From the NCBI GenBank assembly GCA_021927905.1, contig BLLK01000022.1, positions 310,001 through 374,000 of the forward strand: 64,000 nt of DNA, read 5' to 3'. Below are positions 23,601-34,805 of this stretch, piece after piece. Source of the DNA: Chaetoceros tenuissimus. Its lineage: Eukaryota; Bacillariophyta; Thalassiosirophyceae; Chaetocerotales; Chaetocerotaceae. Under the pieces are notes generated by a model. That model was not told the origin of the DNA and did not search any database. It saw only the letters and a list, made by a program, of their open reading frames with translations. The translations under genes and the position numbers were made by a program. Each line of letters opens with the position of its first letter. The stretch's first letter is position 1.

Positions 23601-23721
23601 AAACTCCGATATTCCTAGTTTGCGTCCATCTTCGTCTCCATCTCAGCTTAGCTCAATACCATCCACTCAACCGAGCACTTTTCCTTCAACTTTGCCTAGT
23701 TCCATGCCTTCCAAAAATTAG
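20615..23721 (+). CDS. LRR membrane protein with acidic N-terminal region
   Basis: Exons 20615-23171 and 23243-23721 (71-nt intron, GTGAGT...ACAG) give 1011 residues. About 460 acidic, Ser-rich, apparently disordered residues precede one transmembrane helix (about 460-482, FITSTILLIFILSVTLAIVS). A Ser/Thr/Pro stalk follows, with a region containing WLDGGSFCNWYGITCEE, the Cys-cap that precedes plant-type LRRs. Eight or so leucine-rich repeats of the LxxLxLxxNxLxGxIP type end near residue 970. The C terminus has a Cys cluster (CENNCCDCCSIDC) and a PSxxPS tail. The topology suggests a cytosolic N terminus and extracellular LRRs. Diatoms have many such proteins, function mostly unknown. There is no kinase domain. 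The first ATG is MDLDITEK. Confidence 0.82.
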
Positions 23722-23799
23722 AAGTTTATAAGTCATCTACAATTATACATCATAAAAAGTTACTACTACGAATAAGGAAAAAAATTACTTTTACTACTT

Positions 23800-26316
23800 T
23801 CATGGATGTTTTCTCAAATCCTCTATAATTTCTAATATCACTAGTGCAGCATCTGGCATGCCTTGAAAAGGATCGATATAATCTTCTTGCTCTTGCGATT
23901 TCAGTTGTTTTCCATTCTTGTCCGTTTTCTTCTCATGACTCATTTCCACTTCTTCCTCTTCTGTGCCTTTGATAATTCCATGGAAGAGGTCATGATAGTA
24001 ACTCCAACTAAAAGGAGATTTTCGTACAGCATGGACGAATGTTTTGAAATCATCGTACGTTTGACGAGAATCAAGAGTCCGAAAAAGTAATGATTCTTCT
24101 GTTTCTGATAGTATCGTTTCGTATTCATCAGATTCACGCTGCGATATTAGCTTGAAAATGACTGCAAATTTTTCTAGACTCATTCCATGAACAACATTTT
24201 CTTTAGCGTAATAGTCTAAGCTCAGTGAGCTAGAAAACTTAGTACTATCTTTTGATAGGTGACCATGCCTATGTTTGCTAAATGCAATGTTTAGTCTTTG
24301 CTCCGAATCATCTTCGCGATGAAGAGCTAAGATGTTTAAATGGGAGAATATGCATTCACTCATGAGTTGACTACCTGCAGATGACGAAACTCCATCTGCA
24401 ATGGAGAGAAGCGGGACAAAAAGAGACATATCTGAGACACGAATCTTTCTGGGAGCAGGCAAATCCGAAGTGAAAAGATTCAACAGAACTGCGGTAGCAT
24501 TTGTAGTATCGGTTATACTTTTCTCAGTAGTTTTTTCGTGTGCTTCTAATACTCTTTGCTCTGAAGATGAATTTATTTTCTTTCCTCTTTGGGTGATATC
24601 TAAGATATCATTCTTTGCAATAGATTCTCCTAGTAGATGTCGATTTGTTTGAGCCAAAACTTCCATCCAATGATCCATCAGATGATCGTCTTCTTTGTCA
24701 TTATTGGATTCAAGATGTAAAGGGGGTTGACGATAGACCAAGTTTTGGCCGAATTTCTTTTCATTGGACTTGGTCGATTCTCCTTTGTGAAATCCTCTTT
24801 CAAATAACACAACATCGAAGCCGCTACGAAGAAGAGCATTCGTAACTAAATCTCCATTTTTATCTCGGAAGTAACAGACAACTAGTTTTCTTCGAGGTAG
24901 CTTCATTTCGTCCATGTTAAACCTCTCGTGTAACTTATTATCTCTTTCCTGGCGGATTAGTTCTAATGATTCCATCACATCTTTCCCAAAAAGTAACTCA
25001 TTTATTTTCATCTTTTGGGATTCATCCATGGATGACTGCGAGGTCAAAACCTTGCTTTCGCCTCCCAAAACGTTATCGCTATCTATTCTTTTCACTGATT
25101 TCTTTCGTTCTTGACGTTCTCGACCCATTTGGATTACTTCTGGTCTCATAGGACTTCTGGAAATTACTCCATTAAATTTATCTTTGATTGGGATATCCAC
25201 GAAATTTGTAGCGATGATCCAATTAGCTCCCCAGCTAGTGAAACTATTTAACCATTTCTGTTTCTTCCAAGCTTTGTAAAGTATATTATCATTTCTGATC
25301 CATTTAGGTTCTTGACCAATCACAAACATTTGACCATGTGCAACAGAAACTGAAGGGATCGATCCAGCTTTTGAACGGATAAGTCCAGGCCAGTCTCCGT
25401 CAGTAACAACCAGTATGGGATATCGATTTGTCCCTTTTGCAACTTTACAATCTGTGATCACTCTTTCCAGCATTAGTGAAATAGTGTCGAGCAATGACAT
25501 TGTAGGTCGAATGGATGCTACAGCTTTTACTGTCAATTTTCCCCTAGGGTGCTTGGATTCAGTTATATTTGATGCTACTTGTTGTATCGCATGATTTACA
25601 TGATTTTCCTTGGCCTGCTTGTCTTGCGCTTCGTTCACTGCTTTCCACATGGTAGCTCGCCCAATAAACATTCGAACATCTATACCTTTATCTAAAATCT
25701 TCTCAATAATTGCCACACTCCTCGCATAATGACCATTGCCTCTCCCATGAACATAATACTCAATCAGAGGCGGGCTATTCCTTTCTTGTTCCCATGATGG
25801 AGGAGGCGAACATAATGGTCTCAACTCAGTTTGTACATATCGCATTACAATGACTGCCATGAATGAGGCGAAAATGATAACCAAGACAAATAAAGCCAGC
25901 AAGAGTTTCTTCATTATTGTAGGCATGCATGGCCTCAGAAATATTGCTAATCGCTTTGTTCTCCTGTACACTATTTTCATCAAGTCGGATACTGTATTTC
26001 TCAACGATGGCTCTTTATCTTTGTGGTGACGTCTATAGTTAGAGGTTGCATTATTCCTATACAGTATAGTATCATTATTCCAAGTATTATTCCAATGGTG
26101 CAGATGAGGTGACATTCTACTAGACTCATATATTTTCTTTCTTGTTGACTTTGTGTTTATATCTTTCTTGGAGTTTGTTGAATTCAGTCTCCTTCTTCTT
26201 GTTGTACCTTTTACACGAGGAGAATTTTTATTGGATCTCAACAAATAGTCCTCGTCATCAGTATCTGTCTCATTCGCATTACTTGCTCTACTTTTTCTTC
26301 GTTGTTGTGTCACCAT
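23800..26316 (-). CDS. Type II membrane glycosyltransferase-like protein (GT-B, MurG/UGT-like)
   Basis: The 838-residue intronless protein has a basic, disordered cytosolic N terminus (about 1-135) and a signal anchor (about 138-162, LLLALFVLVIIFASFMAVIVM). A luminal domain follows that starts IEYYVHGRGNGHYARSVAII. The G-x-G-H-x-x-R pattern followed by a strand-helix unit is that of GT-B glycosyltransferases (MurG/UGT type). VVTDGDWPGLI and VSVAHGQMFV fit the middle of the N-terminal Rossmann half. The C-terminal half contains disordered Lys/Asp inserts and a region (VVCYFRDKNGDLVTNALLRSGFDVVLFERG) resembling the second Rossmann half. I infer a Golgi enzyme; donor and acceptor are unknown. 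Convergent with the LRR gene. Confidence 0.6.
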   Translation of the reverse strand: MVTQQRRKSRASNANETDTDDEDYLLRSNKNSPRVKGTTRRRRLNSTNSKKDINTKSTRKKIYESSRMSPHLHHWNNTWNNDTILYRNNATSNYRRHHKDKEPSLRNTVSDLMKIVYRRTKRLAIFLRPCMPTIMKKLLLALFVLVIIFASFMAVIVMRYVQTELRPLCSPPPSWEQERNSPPLIEYYVHGRGNGHYARSVAIIEKILDKGIDVRMFIGRATMWKAVNEAQDKQAKENHVNHAIQQVASNITESKHPRGKLTVKAVASIRPTMSLLDTISLMLERVITDCKVAKGTNRYPILVVTDGDWPGLIRSKAGSIPSVSVAHGQMFVIGQEPKWIRNDNILYKAWKKQKWLNSFTSWGANWIIATNFVDIPIKDKFNGVISRSPMRPEVIQMGRERQERKKSVKRIDSDNVLGGESKVLTSQSSMDESQKMKINELLFGKDVMESLELIRQERDNKLHERFNMDEMKLPRRKLVVCYFRDKNGDLVTNALLRSGFDVVLFERGFHKGESTKSNEKKFGQNLVYRQPPLHLESNNDKEDDHLMDHWMEVLAQTNRHLLGESIAKNDILDITQRGKKINSSSEQRVLEAHEKTTEKSITDTTNATAVLLNLFTSDLPAPRKIRVSDMSLFVPLLSIADGVSSSAGSQLMSECIFSHLNILALHREDDSEQRLNIAFSKHRHGHLSKDSTKFSSSLSLDYYAKENVVHGMSLEKFAVIFKLISQRESDEYETILSETEESLLFRTLDSRQTYDDFKTFVHAVRKSPFSWSYYHDLFHGIIKGTEEEEVEMSHEKKTDKNGKQLKSQEQEDYIDPFQGMPDAALVILEIIEDLRKHP

Positions 26317-26741
26317 GCTTCCTTAATATTTCCTAGGATGAAAATATGAATCTATGTACAGAATAATAAGAATCTCCCATCATTCTCGATACTCGCATGT
26401 TCATATTTGTTTCGTTTTGGTCAGGAAGCTCGCACAGTAGCAAGCAGAGATCAGGGTACGTAAGGTACCTAGCTAGAAGGTAGAAGCTTCTTCTTCTCTT
26501 TTTGCTGACGTAAAGATGACGTCATAAAGCCGTAAAGCAGCGATCTTTGAAAAGCCGTTACGTGACAAATATCTCCCTCTTTTTTTTGGCGATCATGCAT
26601 GGGCCTTGTTATTATGTGACGACAGACACTTGTTTTATCGATAACACATGCCACATGAACCTAAAAACAGTTTCTATAAATATTATTTTCAATTTGTTAT
26701 CGTTATCCAACGCGAAGGAAGATAGAATCGTCAAAAAGAGA
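26317..26741. promoter_or_regulatory. Divergent promoter with CRE elements
   Basis: Between the glycosyltransferase and bestrophin-like genes lies a half CRE, TGACGT at 26506-26511, and a full palindromic CRE, TGACGTCA at 26517-26524. A related ACGTGAC occurs near 26560. They are 218-236 nt before the bestrophin ATG. TGACGT elements are known CO2/cAMP-responsive sites in diatom promoters. Confidence 0.6.
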
Positions 26742-28546
26742 ATGAGTACAACTCCTTGCAAGAAGATCACGACGGAATATCAGTTGAGTCCAGGAAACTT
26801 TGATGTGGTCGAAGGCTCGACAAGAACATCTGCCACTGTGAGATCTACCATGAGAGGTTCCATTATGCATCATAAGATTATTCGACATGATGGTACTAGT
26901 CTTTGTACAAAACATACTTTTGAAGAGCTTGAAGATATTGAAAATGAGCGTCGTAAAATCTTGAAGAGGGTGAGTTGTGGTTGTAGAGTTACAATGAGCC
27001 TGTTGTACTTATTAAGTCAGATGCTGACATAACCATCTCTAAATTCTTCACAGGTAGAACTACCAGCTTGGAAAATCATTTTATACAAGAGTGGAACTTG
27101 TATCAATGGCCTTTTACTGGATCCTCTTATCCATATTACGGTCCACATCTACATTGGTATAAGAGTTTATGCTCGCCTAGCTGATGAAGCGGCACAGGGA
27201 TTTGAGTTCTTAGAGAAGTCCAACATTGGTGTCTTAGGAGGTTTCCTTTCATTCTTTTTAGTTTTGTTTGTGAATCAGGTGAGTGAGTTTTGGTTGCAGA
27301 ATTACAATATGCCTGTTAAACTTTTAAGTCAGATGCTAACATGTTTGTGAATCAGGCAAACACCAGATTCCTAGAAATGTATGGATTCAGTAAAGCAGCA
27401 AGTGGAAGGACTCAAGATGTTGCTGGAATGGTTAGTACAATTCTGAGCAAACTTCTGCATGACTTTTGTCATACGAACATTACAATTTGATTATTCTAAA
27501 CTTGCGTTTTTTTCGACAGGCAAGCACTATGCTTCCTCCACAACTTGCAGAGCAACTTATTCGTCATATGAATGCTGCACAGATCGGTGAGTGTTTCTAC
27601 TTTATGTTTGCGAGTAACTCCTATGTTTCAACATTGTCGTGATTTTTGAGCTAATTGTGTTTGTAATCCTTAGCTGGATATGTTGGCTTAGGCCATGTGT
27701 ATAGTGAAAAGCACTTCTTTGATCATTACAATAGAGAATGGAATTTATTGACTGACAATGAAATGATGCAACTACTTGCATTTGATATGGACAATGGCTC
27801 CGATGTATTGAAAGAATTATGCACTTGGTGTCAACGTGATGTTGGTGTTGCAAAGAAGTTAGGTCATATCGATAGCATGGAAGCTTGTGAGCTTCATACT
27901 CGCATTGTTGCATTTCGAGCAGCAATGGATGGTGAGTTTGTGAACATGAGTATAGTCATTTACATTTATTCGATTGCAATGAATGTGCTAATCTTGATTT
28001 AAATCAAATATTGCAGGAATTTACGATTATTGTGACCAACCTCCTCATTTCTTCTATATTCACTTCTTGTGCTTGCTCTCAGCATTTTACCTTCCAATTT
28101 TTGCAATTGATCAAGCATATAGAAGTGGATGGGGTGCAAATTCTTCTTTAGGCATTGAATTCCTAAACGGAATCATTGTACTTCTACAATGTGTTTTCTG
28201 TGTTGGTCTTCGTTTACTTGGCCAGAAAATGGTTGACCCTTATGGAGATGATTTAGGTAAATGACAATTGCTTTTATTTTGTTTCAAATTTCATCTACAT
28301 CTAACATAGACTTCTTATATAGAGGATTTAAGTGTGAAAACATACGTTGAGACAACCCTTCATATCTGTAATATCATATTCACTACAACAGGAAGTTACA
28401 TGAATGATCAGCTTTCTAAAGCAGCAACAGAACCGACACAGGACATTTCTACGAGTGGTGTCCAAAATGACGAAGTAACTTACAATTGCAACAACGAAGT
28501 AAAAGGTATCTTTAGCAAGACTCCAAGCATTCGCTGGAAGAAGTAG
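26742..28546 (+). CDS. Bestrophin-like anion channel
   Basis: Bestrophins form pentameric channels for chloride or bicarbonate. Seven exons (26742-26969, 27054-27278, 27356-27430, 27520-27586, 27674-27931, 28017-28256, 28323-28546) all join in frame to give 438 residues. Family features in order: LPAWKIILYKSGT matching the N-terminal WRGSIYK block; LSFFLVLFVNQANTRFLEM matching the neck-region helix; LIRHMNAAQ; IVAFRAAMDGIYDY before the next membrane segment; FYIHFLCLLSAFYLPIFAID; and KMVDPYGDDLEDLSV, equivalent to the NPFGEDDDDFE calcium clasp but with fewer acids. There is no plastid presequence at the chosen ATG, so the membrane is uncertain. Introns 1 and 2 are related and intron 2 is flanked by a 14-bp direct repeat. 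Confidence 0.78.
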
Positions 28547-28656
28547 ATGTGATAACTCAAAACTTCTGAATATTCAAAGATTCTTCAAACACAACCACAG
28601 ACAAAATGTGAACAAATCATAGAGTAAATACGTTCAAATATATGTAATCCTAATAA

Positions 28657-31600
28657 TTAGTATTCAATGGAGATTTTCCACGAGGATAATGCTGATAGCT
28701 GTGGCTTCTTCACAATTAGAAGGTGCTGTTCAGGGCTGAAGTCGAAGTTCAAGTCCATTTCATCACTACTCATTTTGGTTGGTTTCTTCTCAACTCCCAT
28801 GATTATTAGCCTTTCAATTGATCTTGTTGATTCCGCTTGGCTCGATATCCATTCCGAACTTCCTTGTGTCTTACATTCAATGGATTTTGCAAAATCAATG
28901 GCAAACTTTGCCTCAGCATAAGCCCCCTTTCGAATGTGATCATAAGTATTTTCGTCGTCCATGTAAAGTGATCCCGAGGCCTTCATTTCTTGATCAAGGG
29001 CAATGTATAAAGTATATGGATCACTAGTCATCATCTGGGTACTTCTTCGCAATCTAAGCTTTCTAGGAATGACACTTCCACCGCGCTGATAAACTGGGAT
29101 CTTATCAATATCACTTTGCACATGGACAGTTGAAATGTGACCATTTTGTGGAGCATTGCTCATTTGTACTTTTTGCGAGGTATCGACATCATACCAAACA
29201 TCTCTAGTCGGGAAGATAACATCTGTTGAAGTAGCTCCAGCTTCCGTGATAGGCTTCACGAGGAGATCAGATCCGATGAGGTACTGATCATCGGTATGGT
29301 AAATCTCTTCAATATCAGGGTATTCCATCCACATCGCCCTTTTGATAACAAAGAGAGAGTCAGCAAAAAACTAATTAAGGTGTAGATTGTTTAAATATGA
29401 ATTTCTTACCTCATAACAGGCATACCAGAAATACTAGCTTCTCTGAATAATGAATACCAAAATGGAAGTAAGGCATATCTAGCCATTGCAGCCTTTCTCA
29501 TCTTAATCATCCAATCTTCACCAAACATCCATGGTTCTCTTCTCTTTGCATCGTGGTGAGCATGACCACGGAAAAATGGTTGATAAGCACCAGCTTGCAT
29601 CCAACGAGTCATCAACTCGGCATCTGGATTTCCAAAGAATCCTCCAACATCAGCACCTACAAAAGATAGAGCTCCAATGTTCAAACCAAGAAGCATAGGC
29701 GCAGCAATCTTCAAGTGTGCCCAGGAAGACTCGTTGTCTCCAGTCCAGATAGCGCCATACTTTTGACTACTTGCAAAAAAAGATCGACTTAAAACAAATG
29801 GACGAATGTTTTCATCCTGATTTCTGCGAACTAGACCTTCTGCGGTTGCTTTTTGAAACAAAATTCCATAAAGGTTGTGCCATTCACGATGCTCAACTCC
29901 ATCCAAGTTTTTGAGATCTTTTTGCATTGACACCTCTGGACCATTGAATACACTTGGTTCATTCATATCATTCCATGTCATCAATGACGGGGTAGATCCT
30001 TGGTATCGATTATAAGAAAACTGATCAGACCACCAACTACGAACCATTTCGTTGGTAAAGTCAAGATATGATGAAGAACCAGGCCAGCACCACCCATCAT
30101 AATCTTTTTTACCAGTCTTGTCTTTGATGTAGAGTCCCTTTTCTGTTGCTTCTTTGTGGATGTAATAGTTATTGTCACGTTTTATATGAGGGTCGATAAT
30201 TGTAACCATATTGCGCCCTTGACTCTTCAGTTTCTCCTGCATTTGGGCAGGATTTGGGAACTGGTTTTTATCCCAAGTGAAGTATCTCTTACCATCTGTA
30301 TGTTCAATGTCTAACCACAAAACATCATACGGATAATCAAGTTCTTCAAACTTGTCATGAACCTGATAAACATCAGCTTCATCGCGATAGTTCCATCTAC
30401 ACTGATGATATCCTAAACTAAACATTGGAGGAAGTTCCACTCGACCTGTCAGTTTTCCATATTGCTCGTAAATAATTTTGGGATTTGGCCCTGGTAAGAG
30501 GAACAAGTCAATCACTCCAGATTCGCTGATCCAGTGTGTGTCTGTTCCATCAGCTCCTCCACTTCTGTCAATATCTACAAACGTTTCAGTAGGGTTGAAC
30601 CAGAAAGCTCCAACAGTACCAGTGTTTGTACTTTGACTGATGATGAGCGGAACCTCTCCATAAAGAGCCATTGTTTCATCCAATTCGTACTCAAAGACGT
30701 CCAAGTTGTAAAGACGATATGGCTCCTTATAATGAGCATCTTCTCCTACAGTTGTCAGCAATTGCATTGACGAGGCGTGTTCAGGAAGCCCATAAATATG
30801 TTTTGAAGTAGGAAATGAAATATCCCCACCAACTGATATTGGTCCATAAGGCTTCGAGTCCACATGATCTCCAAATTTCTCTTGCCACATACCATCCTCG
30901 TCAATATGAAACTTATCACTTTCTTTAGTAGGAGATTCTGTAGGTTCATTTTCATTTGAAGCTTCCGATTCTACTGCTTGTGCATCAGGATTCTCTTTCT
31001 TTTCTTCACGAGTTCCATCAGCATAAATTGCAAGACCATCCTCCCAGTATCCAACAATTTCTTTACCGCCATGTTTGTCCGCCTCGTCCTTCTTTTCTTC
31101 CTCGGACTCAGTTTCAGTATCAAGGTCAAAATCATCAAATTGATTTCTTCTGACTTCAAAGTGCATCATTTGTCTTGAATTGAAACTTACAATAGGAGGC
31201 TGTTTGGTCCAGGTGTCATCACCATGGGTACTTCTCCACATGTGGATTGCAAAAGGCTGCATTTGCAATACCACCACTGCTGTTTGATCTCCGTCCTCTG
31301 TCAAAGAACCATATTGAAACGCCATCAAATCACCAGACATTCCGAAATCGTTATCCTTTGCCAATGCATTCAAAACTTCGGAAGAAAGCATCTGGACTTG
31401 ATCTCCTGCTTCGCCTATAATTTCTTGCATGTTGAGAATCAAATCATCTGAAGTCCATCTTGGATCATGAAAAGGTTTATCCTCTCGTCCATATTGTTCA
31501 GTAAGACGAATACGAGCCACGCCATCTTTCAACAAATACAAAGACAACTCCAAACGCTCATCTTCAATGTCTCCATTCGTAGCCTTCTTAGGGTAGTACG

Positions 31601-32015
31601 AGTGTTTAGATTGATTAATGACTGAAGCTGTGAGAAAAGGTTTAGGTCCGCGATAGTATGGGTCCGATGAATGCTGGTTGTACATTTCATTCGGGACAGA
31701 TTTGTGCTCGTCACCTTTCAAAAGTCTCTTGATTTTCTGGTAGTAATTCACTTTACTAGTAGGATTCGTGTTGTCATGTTGATCCATAGCTCCATTCTCA
31801 CTGTCGGATTCTGTATGGAGTTGGATAGACTGTGGAAGGACTCTGTAGTCAAATGCAGGGTAGGATCTGTTGAGACGATGTCTTCTACAGAAGGAAGTTT
31901 GCTGACAAGTTCTGAACTTGGATCGATCAACTGCCATAACTAGCGTGAAGCAAGATATGTGTGACAATGCCACGAGATAAAAGATGGAGACAATGCTGGT
32001 TGATCGTCGCGTCAT
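28657..32015 (-). CDS. GANAB: Glucosidase II alpha subunit (GH31)
   Basis: It trims the two inner glucoses from N-glycans in the ER during the calnexin cycle. Exons 32015-29410 and 29338-28657 (71-nt intron) give 1095 residues. A hydrophobic N-terminal signal (SIVSIFYLVALSHISCFTLVM) is followed by the galactose-mutarotase-like domain with an acidic insert (about 320-400). The GH31 barrel carries VLWLDIEHTDGKRYFTWD and the nucleophile motif TWNDMNEPSVFNG (Asp near residue 684). The acid/base region WTGDNESSWAHLK and FVGADVGGFFGNPD follow. The junction PVMR-AMWMEYPD restores family sequence. No C-terminal HDEL is present; in other organisms the beta subunit supplies retention. The start is the ATG of MTRRSTS. 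Confidence 0.93.
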
Positions 32016-32412
32016 CTTTCCAGGAATATGAGATTGAAACACCGCGCTTTTTATTTCTCAATTAGGTGGAGATACAACTGTGTTTTTGCAATCAATTGAA
32101 CGGAAATGGTATCTCTGGGGTCATTTTAGAGGCGTGAAGAGAGATAGAGAGATGATTGATGCAATGAAAGTGAAATGAATGAGCTCTCTATCCGCCCGCC
32201 GCCCGTTGTTGGTTGACCTATCTAGCTAGCTAGCGATGTAGAGAAATAAGCTAACCGCATACAGGAAAGCCGTTAATCTCTCATTATTTGTGTATTTGAA
32301 GAATTAAAAGAATTTTCATCTGATCACTTTTCACAATTCATATTTCAATTCATATCTCAACCTCTACTGTGTTGTGTAGTATTATCGCAGAAATTGCCTT
32401 TATTCGTTACAT
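32016..32412. other. Divergent intergenic region, likely promoter
   Basis: It separates the head-to-head glucosidase II and PhyH-like genes. It has a CTAGCTAGCTAGC tandem near 32222 and a GC-rich CCGCCCGCCGCCCG patch near 32192. I can assign no regulator. Confidence 0.5.
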
Positions 32413-33777
32413 ATGGACCATCTTGAATCTGATGAAGAAAGAAAGAGAAGATGGTACGCAACGCATGTCCAACCTAGACTTTTACCAGTGCAAACTATAA
32501 GTTGTCATGATAACGAAAAAGCTCAAGGCACAGGGCATATTGATCAAATAACATCGCTAGAGGACTCTGTTCCAGGAATTTCGATTCAATCGTTGGAGAA
32601 TCCCAATGCAGTCAAACTCATGAAACATATTCTAAATGAGAATGGATTTGTGGTCATCCAAGGAGTATTAAATTCACATCAATGTCATGAAGCTATTTCA
32701 CTGGCTTGGGATTACATAGAAGCTGCTAGCCGTGCTGAAAAACATTTGCAGTTGCAGAAAATGGATCAGGATCAATTTCAAATGTTTAATCAGGAACTGA
32801 CAGTGGAGAGGAATGATCCAAGGACTTATTCGTCAAAATTCTATCCAAGGTCAGTAGAAGGAAGAATTTTTCCATTCTATGGATCAGGGCATTCATCATT
32901 CATGTGGTACATTCGATCCAACGAAAATGTAAAGAAGGTATTTGCTTCCATTTATAATGTACCATCTAGTCAATTATATACTTCTCTAGATGGACTTTTG
33001 TTTTGGCATGATTTATATCCTTTGGAAAAGAAGCAAAGTGAAGACTATCATGCGAATTTAGATAGAGGATGGTTCCACATTGATCAAAATCCAGAGAGAA
33101 ATCCAAATTTCGCTTCATATCAAGGTTTAGTGAATCTATTACCAACCACTAAATATTCAGGTGGAAATGTTCTAATTGCGAAATCACACAAATTGTTTCC
33201 TCATCATTATTTGAGAGATGGGTGTCAGTATCCAACTCAGAAAGGAGACGACTGCAGCATTTGCCCCAATCTATTTTACAAAGATCGTCTACTTGAAATA
33301 AATGGCGATGATTGGCTAGAGATTGATCCCAATGACAAGGTCATACTATCATCGACAAGTAGAGATCGACATGAGAACAACAATGTTGTCATGTGTAAAC
33401 TATCCCCTGGTGATCTTCTACTTTGGGATTCTAGAACTGTTCATTGCTCACATCCTACGCTGAAATCCAATCTAGATGAAACAACAAAAGTATCAGATGA
33501 ATTGAAGTTGGATAGGGTAGGAGCATTGGTAAACATGGTACCACGGCAAAATATGTCAGAGAAATCGCACAAGGGAAGAGTAGAGGCTGTGAGACAATCT
33601 AGAACCTTGACACATTGGGTCAATAAGGTGGCTCCGTTGGGTGAAGAACGAAGTGAAGACGTTTTGAATGAGAAGGTTTGCGTGGAATACATGAAACGGG
33701 AAAATCATCATCTTGAAGGTGGAAAGGTTCTTCTAGACATGGAAGATCTCACATGCGATCAACTTGCTATGATATAG
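32413..33777 (+). CDS. Phytanoyl-CoA dioxygenase (PhyH)-like Fe(II)/2OG oxygenase
   Basis: Intronless, 454 residues. Fe(II)/2-oxoglutarate oxygenases hydroxylate varied small molecules. The PhyH start FVVIQGVLNSHQCHEAISL is at about 78. The iron-binding H-x-D lies in GWFHIDQNPERN (about 222-224), and the distal His in WDSRTVHCSHP (about 342). A likely 2OG-binding Arg lies downstream. The strand after the HxD (YQGLVNLLPTTKYSGGNVLIAKSH) is typical. About 60 N-terminal and 90 C-terminal residues lie outside the fold. No targeting signal is evident. The substrate cannot be inferred; diatom genomes carry several of these. Confidence 0.8.
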   Translation: MDHLESDEERKRRWYATHVQPRLLPVQTISCHDNEKAQGTGHIDQITSLEDSVPGISIQSLENPNAVKLMKHILNENGFVVIQGVLNSHQCHEAISLAWDYIEAASRAEKHLQLQKMDQDQFQMFNQELTVERNDPRTYSSKFYPRSVEGRIFPFYGSGHSSFMWYIRSNENVKKVFASIYNVPSSQLYTSLDGLLFWHDLYPLEKKQSEDYHANLDRGWFHIDQNPERNPNFASYQGLVNLLPTTKYSGGNVLIAKSHKLFPHHYLRDGCQYPTQKGDDCSICPNLFYKDRLLEINGDDWLEIDPNDKVILSSTSRDRHENNNVVMCKLSPGDLLLWDSRTVHCSHPTLKSNLDETTKVSDELKLDRVGALVNMVPRQNMSEKSHKGRVEAVRQSRTLTHWVNKVAPLGEERSEDVLNEKVCVEYMKRENHHLEGGKVLLDMEDLTCDQLAMI

Positions 33778-33963
33778 TCTAAATTTTTGTCAGCTTAAAG
33801 TGAAATATCGGCTCTCTTAATAGTAATACGGTACATCTATATAGGTACCTATTACAAAAATAACTTTTTATCGAATTTAGAGAGGGCTTGCTATTCCATA
33901 TTCATATTTCCCTCAGTGATACAATAGTTACACTTTGAATGAGCTTCATCATTACCAAAACAA

Positions 33964-34455
33964 TTAGTTTCCTCCTTCTTGCTGTCTTATCTTCATGCCC
34001 TCCTGTCTAGCTCTAATTTCAAGCATTTTTCCATTCATTGCGGTGTGAATACTTTCCACATTTTTCCTTGTGACAGTAATCGCCTCCATGACATTCTCAC
34101 TGTTGACATCAACAAGCTTGGTTTTTCTATCCAAAAGCTCTTGAGCTTGTTTCACATTCTTTTCTGAATAAAATCCAGTACCTAGTTCTACCATAACCTT
34201 GGAAGGATCTTCAATCGTAGCTGGCACGTAAAGTGACTCGGTAAGTGGAATCATGATTTGCTTTTGATCCACTGCAGAAGCTGGTGTAAGTTCTGTCAAT
34301 GCCTTTTTTGCAGATGCAAAACGAGATGAAGATGCACGAAGAGTTGCATAGTGTTGGGTGATTGCATTGAGACGAGATTCTTCACTTTGTTTGAATTGGT
34401 TTAGTTGCTCTAGAGACATGCTGTCGAGGTCTATTTGGCGCGGTTGATCTGACAT
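33964..34455 (-). CDS. PFDN5: Prefoldin subunit 5
   Basis: An alpha-class subunit of prefoldin, the cytosolic hexamer that hands nascent actin and tubulin to CCT. The 163-residue intronless protein (human 154) starts with the family helix DLDSMSLEQLNQFKQSEESRL. The beta-hairpin core follows (MIPLTESLYVPATIEDPSKVMVELGTGFYSEK), then a second coiled-coil helix ending in a Gln/Arg-rich tail. Every part of the fold is present. Confidence 0.93.
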   Translation of the reverse strand: MSDQPRQIDLDSMSLEQLNQFKQSEESRLNAITQHYATLRASSSRFASAKKALTELTPASAVDQKQIMIPLTESLYVPATIEDPSKVMVELGTGFYSEKNVKQAQELLDRKTKLVDVNSENVMEAITVTRKNVESIHTAMNGKMLEIRARQEGMKIRQQEGGN

Positions 34456-34805
34456 TTTTGTATGCTACTGCTATCTTTAGAAAAGGAAATTAGAGAATGT
34501 GAATGCTTTTGCCTGAGTAGGAAGGTATTACTACTGAAACACTGAAACTATTGAAATCATTTTCCATTTCAATTTAGCGCTAGAGTTTGCTGTTGTTGCA
34601 TGCTGCTAGATGTGCAGTATGGTACCTACGTACGATGAGTTGCAAAAAGAAAAGGATAGAAATGCACAGAAAAGAGAAAGAAAAAAGAGAGCTTAGATGA
34701 GACCAATGACGAACTTAGATGACCCCTTTGAAGTTATAAATTAAATATCTAAAGTAACTATGTGAAGTCGATACTTCCAAAGTATCGATCATTCGTAAAC
34801 TTCTT
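34456..34805. other. Intergenic region
   Basis: Upstream of prefoldin 5 and downstream of the kinesin, both on the minus strand. It contains a GGTACCTACGTACG palindrome-like stretch near 34621. I see no gene. Confidence 0.5.
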
